Part shown: piece after piece, positions 6,178-8,327 of the stretch
Position numbering within the stretch: position 1 is the first letter of the stretch
Layout of the letters: each line of letters begins with the position of its first letter
DNA from: a bacterium
Lineage (GTDB): Bacteria; Electryoneota; RPQS01
Assembly (NCBI GenBank): GCA_018814465.1
Contig: JAHIZR010000152.1
Coordinates: 1 to 8,327, forward strand
Reading direction: 5' to 3'
Length of the DNA stretch: 8,327 nt
Made by a program: the position numbers and the translations under genes
The notes under the pieces: generated by a model
Seen by the model: only the letters and a program-made list of their open reading frames with translations
The model's database searches: none
What the model was told of the DNA's origin: nothing

Positions 6178-7308
6178 TTATCCCTCCAGTAGGGGATCGT
6201 ATAATAAACCGCCTGCTAAAACGGCGTCATTCTCATAAAAAACCGCCGACTGTCCCGGCGTAATCGCGCGCACCGGCTCATCGAATTCAATTCTTGCCTG
6301 TGCGCTGTCTGTCGGGAAAACGGTCGCCGCATGCCCTTCATCACGATAGCGAATCTTCGCGATACACCGAAATGCATGCTCACTATAAGCAACTGACACC
6401 CAATTCATCTCCCGCACATGCGCTTCCTTGAAAATGCAGTTCTCATCATAATCGACATGCACTCGGTTGCTTCCGGGATCGATCCGAGTCACATATAACG
6501 GCCGGTCCGCGGCAATCCCCAAACCGCGCCTCTGCCCTATCGTGTAATTGGCGATCCCGCGATGATAACCAAGCACCCCCCCGTCGGGACCGACGATCTC
6601 CCCTTGCTCAAGGAGCTTCAGCTCGGAGCCAAAATTATCATTCAAAAATCTTCGGTAATCATCATCCGGCACAAAACAGATATCCTGACTCTCCGGATGA
6701 TCCGCGGGGGCCAGATTCAACTCGCGCGCAATCCGGCGCACTTCCGGCTTCTCCAAATTGCCAACCGGAAACAGCGTCCGGGACAAACTCTCCTGACTTA
6801 ATCCCCACAGTGCATAGGACTGATCCTTCTCCAGATACCTTGCCCGCAGCAGCGCGACTCGATCGCCGCGCCGTTCCGTTCGAGCATAATGACCAGTCGC
6901 CAGATAATCGCATCCCAACAGCCTTGCTCGCTCCAGCAATGTCTGCCACTTCACAAACGTGTTGCAGCGTATGCACGGATTCGGAGTTCTCCCCGCTAAA
7001 TACTCAGCTCCGAAATTCTTCACGACATTCGAATGAAACTCCTGCGATAAATCGAGTACATAGTGCCGGAATCCCATGCGCTCGGCCACGTCAGCCGCGT
7101 CATTTGCCATATTGATGCTGCAACAGCCGGAAGCCCGGTTCAACGACATCTCCTGCCCCTTTTCGTCCGTCCAGAGATGCATCGTTAATCCGACGACATC
7201 GTGTCCTTCCTGCTGCAGCAGCGCCGCCGCGACGGCGCTGTCCACCCCACCCGACATCGCCACCGCCACACTGACCTTTTTACTAATCGTCTTCTCTGCT
7301 ACATGCAT
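6178..7308 (-). CDS. mnmA: tRNA-uridine 2-sulfurtransferase (tRNA 2-thiouridylase)
   Basis: Adds sulfur at C2 of wobble uridine 34 in tRNA-Lys, -Glu and -Gln, using ATP and a persulfide relay. The 376 residues are full length. The PP-loop AMSGGVDSAVAAALL (17-31) opens the adenylation domain. TPNPCIRCN (108-116) holds the first catalytic cysteine, C112, and ESQDICFVPDDDY (206-218) the second, C211. TGHYAR (138-143), KDQSYALWGLSQ (161-172) and GIANYTIGQRRGLGI (251-265) are further family signatures. The C-terminal third forms the central and beta-barrel domains that bind tRNA. Both cysteines and the PP-loop are intact. No convincing ribosome binding site precedes the ATG (7308); the upstream 60 bases are AT-rich, with TAGAAT at 7325-7320 as a possible -10, which would leave almost no leader. 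This promoter is not certain enough to annotate. Confidence 0.97.
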   Translation of the reverse strand: MHVAEKTISKKVSVAVAMSGGVDSAVAAALLQQEGHDVVGLTMHLWTDEKGQEMSLNRASGCCSINMANDAADVAERMGFRHYVLDLSQEFHSNVVKNFGAEYLAGRTPNPCIRCNTFVKWQTLLERARLLGCDYLATGHYARTERRGDRVALLRARYLEKDQSYALWGLSQESLSRTLFPVGNLEKPEVRRIARELNLAPADHPESQDICFVPDDDYRRFLNDNFGSELKLLEQGEIVGPDGGVLGYHRGIANYTIGQRRGLGIAADRPLYVTRIDPGSNRVHVDYDENCIFKEAHVREMNWVSVAYSEHAFRCIAKIRYRDEGHAATVFPTDSAQARIEFDEPVRAITPGQSAVFYENDAVLAGGLLYDPLLEG

Positions 7309-7371
7309 GATTAATCACTATTCTATCTACTCCCGTATGGGATAACTAACGATGAATTATTACTGTCATTC
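7309..7371. other. AT-rich spacer upstream of mnmA
   Basis: About 60 AT-rich bases lie between the repeat array and mnmA. They hold a small perfect hairpin (TCCC-GTAT-GGGA, 7331-7342) and a TAGAAT hexamer (7325-7320, minus strand). No matching -35 element, ribosome binding site or terminator is clear. Together with the repeat array this fills the 316-base gene-free stretch before mnmA. Confidence 0.4.
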
Positions 7372-7454
7372 GAAATCCCAGTGCATCGCCGAGCCGGGTT
7401 AAGCAGCGATACTGTATCGGTAGTGCGAGTACTAGACAATCGCGCAACCCGGCG
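7372..7454. repeat. 83-bp palindromic repeat, unit 1
   Basis: First of three head-to-tail units. It is the most diverged, with an inserted A near its left end, GTGCAT in place of ATGCTT, ATCGG in place of ATTGG and one C missing from the right end. The outer 8-bp stem GCCGGGTT/AACCCGGC (7393-7400 with 7446-7453) is intact. Confidence 0.93.
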
Positions 7455-7537
7455 GAATCCCAATGCTTCGCCGAGCCGGGTTAAGCAGCGATACTGTATT
7501 GGTAGTGTGAGTATTAGACAATCGCGCAACCCGGCCG
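7455..7537. repeat. 83-bp palindromic repeat, unit 2
   Basis: Differs from unit 3 by only two C-to-T changes in the central loop region (GTGTGAGTATTAG against GTGCGAGTACTAG). The outer stem GCCGGGTT/AACCCGGC pairs 7475-7482 with 7528-7535. Inside it, GCG/CGC, ATTG/CAAT and TAGT/ATTA can continue an imperfect hairpin. One of the two changes converts a G-C pair to G-U in a plus-strand RNA. Confidence 0.95.
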
Positions 7538-7620
7538 GAATCCCAATGCTTCGCCGAGCCGGGTTAAGCAGCGATACTGTATTGGTAGTGCGAGTACTAG
7601 ACAATCGCGCAACCCGGCCG
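7538..7620. repeat. 83-bp palindromic repeat, unit 3
   Basis: Last unit on the plus strand. The outer stem pairs 7558-7565 with 7611-7618, and inner arms GCG/CGC, ATTG/CAAT and TAGT/ACTA form a long interrupted hairpin. The start of a fourth copy (GAATC) continues to 7625 and meets the stop codon of the hydrolase-like gene. Because 83 is not a multiple of three, each unit shifts the reading frame, which argues against protein coding. Confidence 0.95.
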
Positions 7621-7624
7621 GAAT

Positions 7625-8327
7625 CTACTTCTTCACCACTACCGAATGCTCCGGATTCGGTGGAGTCGGCTTTATCTCCTTTTGCTCCGTTCTTGGTCGA
7701 TCCGTCCAAATCCAGCCGATCGTTGATCCCAAAGCGATTCTATACTTATCCTGCACATTCTGCGATGCCGCCTGAAACTGATCAACCTTCGCGAATGCGC
7801 TCGCCAACGCTGCCGTCCCCTTGGCTGCGCTGCTCCCGCCGGTAGACACCATTAAGGTGCGCATCGGCTTTGCTTTCTTCGCCCAACCGATGGGCGAAGC
7901 GAAATCATTCTCATCCCAATTCTTAAGCGACATCATCGCATCCGCGTCGATATAGGCCACGCCTTTCAGATACTTCCCATAGTTCGCGGCAGCCGGCATC
8001 ACCAACACTCCCGCTTCTCCGATCCCGACAAGATAAACGGCGGTCGTATCCACGATCCGGTGTCCGCGTACGAACTCAATCGCCAAATCGACCGCTCCCA
8101 AACCGGTCAACATGCCCTTCCCCATCAGCTTGTTCTTTGTTCTGATGCTGCCGTTCTTATCGAGCTTGAAATAATCGGATACATTAATTGCCGCCACTGC
8201 GCAGTCACCGATATGCTCGACTTGGCTTAGCATATCGAACACAGCTTCCGTGCTGTCAAAATCATGCACCAGCACTACCGCCGGGACTCTTTCCGTTGTC
8301 GCCGGAATCCGGTACAGCATTGTACAG
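7625..8327 (-). CDS. Alpha/beta-hydrolase-like protein lacking its nucleophile (partial)
   Basis: The frame is open to the window edge at 8327 with no stop, so the true start probably lies outside; the ATG at 8320 falls mid-domain. Numbered from that ATG, 231 residues are visible. VPAVVLVHDFDST (12-24) looks like the beta-3 strand and oxyanion loop of a dienelactone-hydrolase-type fold. TTAVYLVGIGEAGVLVMPAA (92-111) occupies the place of the nucleophile elbow, but where G-x-S-x-G or G-x-C-x-G is expected it reads G-I-G-E-A-G (99-104), with no Ser or Cys. PMRTLMVSTGGSS (142-154) resembles the strand that normally presents the catalytic Asp. The tail (about 207-231) is polar and proline-rich. 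It may be a non-catalytic or scaffolding homologue. Any signal peptide would be outside the window. The fold call is inference from motif order; the function is unknown. The repeat array begins at its stop codon. Confidence 0.7.
   Translation of the reverse strand, partial: CTMLYRIPATTERVPAVVLVHDFDSTEAVFDMLSQVEHIGDCAVAAINVSDYFKLDKNGSIRTKNKLMGKGMLTGLGAVDLAIEFVRGHRIVDTTAVYLVGIGEAGVLVMPAAANYGKYLKGVAYIDADAMMSLKNWDENDFASPIGWAKKAKPMRTLMVSTGGSSAAKGTAALASAFAKVDQFQAASQNVQDKYRIALGSTIGWIWTDRPRTEQKEIKPTPPNPEHSVVVKK

Noticed and set aside
7372..7620. CRISPR array
   Set aside because: The units are contiguous with no unique spacers between repeats, the 83-bp length is wrong and no cas gene is nearby.
7323..7709. 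Open frame of 128 codons on the minus strand across the repeat array
   Set aside because: It consists almost wholly of the 83-bp repeats read in shifting frames and overlaps the real hydrolase-like gene; the period is not a multiple of three and no start signal is seen.
7381..7845. Open frame of 154 codons on the plus strand across the array
   Set aside because: Product is a repeat translation followed by the antisense of the hydrolase-like gene; nothing in it resembles a protein family.

Overview
All recognisable genes lie on the minus strand, so transcription runs from high to low coordinates. The set is mostly housekeeping: argS, rsfS, a LytR_C-domain membrane protein, a stand-alone GlmU-type uridyltransferase, panC, panB and mnmA, plus two less familiar proteins. 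Base composition looks close to even G+C by eye. A bacterium is certain. A Gram-negative member of the FCB group or a neighbouring candidate phylum (Zixibacteria-like) is my best guess. It rests on the ArgRS variant, the PanB signature and a short exported beta-rich protein, and it is an inference that no phylogeny supports.

Layout in the direction of transcription: (1) 8327-7625, the C-terminal part of an alpha/beta-hydrolase-like protein that runs off the window edge. (2) 7620-7372, three tandem copies of an 83-bp palindromic repeat, then about 60 bp of AT-rich spacer. (3) mnmA (7308-6178) and panB (6175-5327), two bases apart. (4) A 174-bp gap holding one diverged relative of the same repeat. 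(5) panC (5152-4307) and, 50 bp on, the GlmU-like gene (4256-3522). (6) A putative promoter, a small exported protein gene (3444-2926) and a strong intrinsic terminator (2858-2826), which together look like a one-gene transcription unit. (7) A tightly coupled lytR_C-rsfS-argS cluster (2814-45) joined by two ATGA overlaps, with a probable further gene starting at the TTG at 41 and leaving the window.

How the genes fit together: panB and panC make the pantoate and pantothenate steps of CoA synthesis. mnmA 2-thiolates wobble uridine in tRNA, argS charges tRNA-Arg and rsfS silences ribosomes, so translation is a common theme. The GlmU-like enzyme would supply UDP-GlcNAc, but its acetyltransferase half is absent here.

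No single new defence or mobile system is evident. The points most worth a second look are the altered HIGH motif in ArgRS, the terminator that abuts the ribosome binding site of the lytR_C-rsfS-argS operon (with a possible antiterminator pairing), the repeat family with conserved ends and a variable middle, the GlmU lacking its C-terminal half, and the hydrolase fold lacking its nucleophile.
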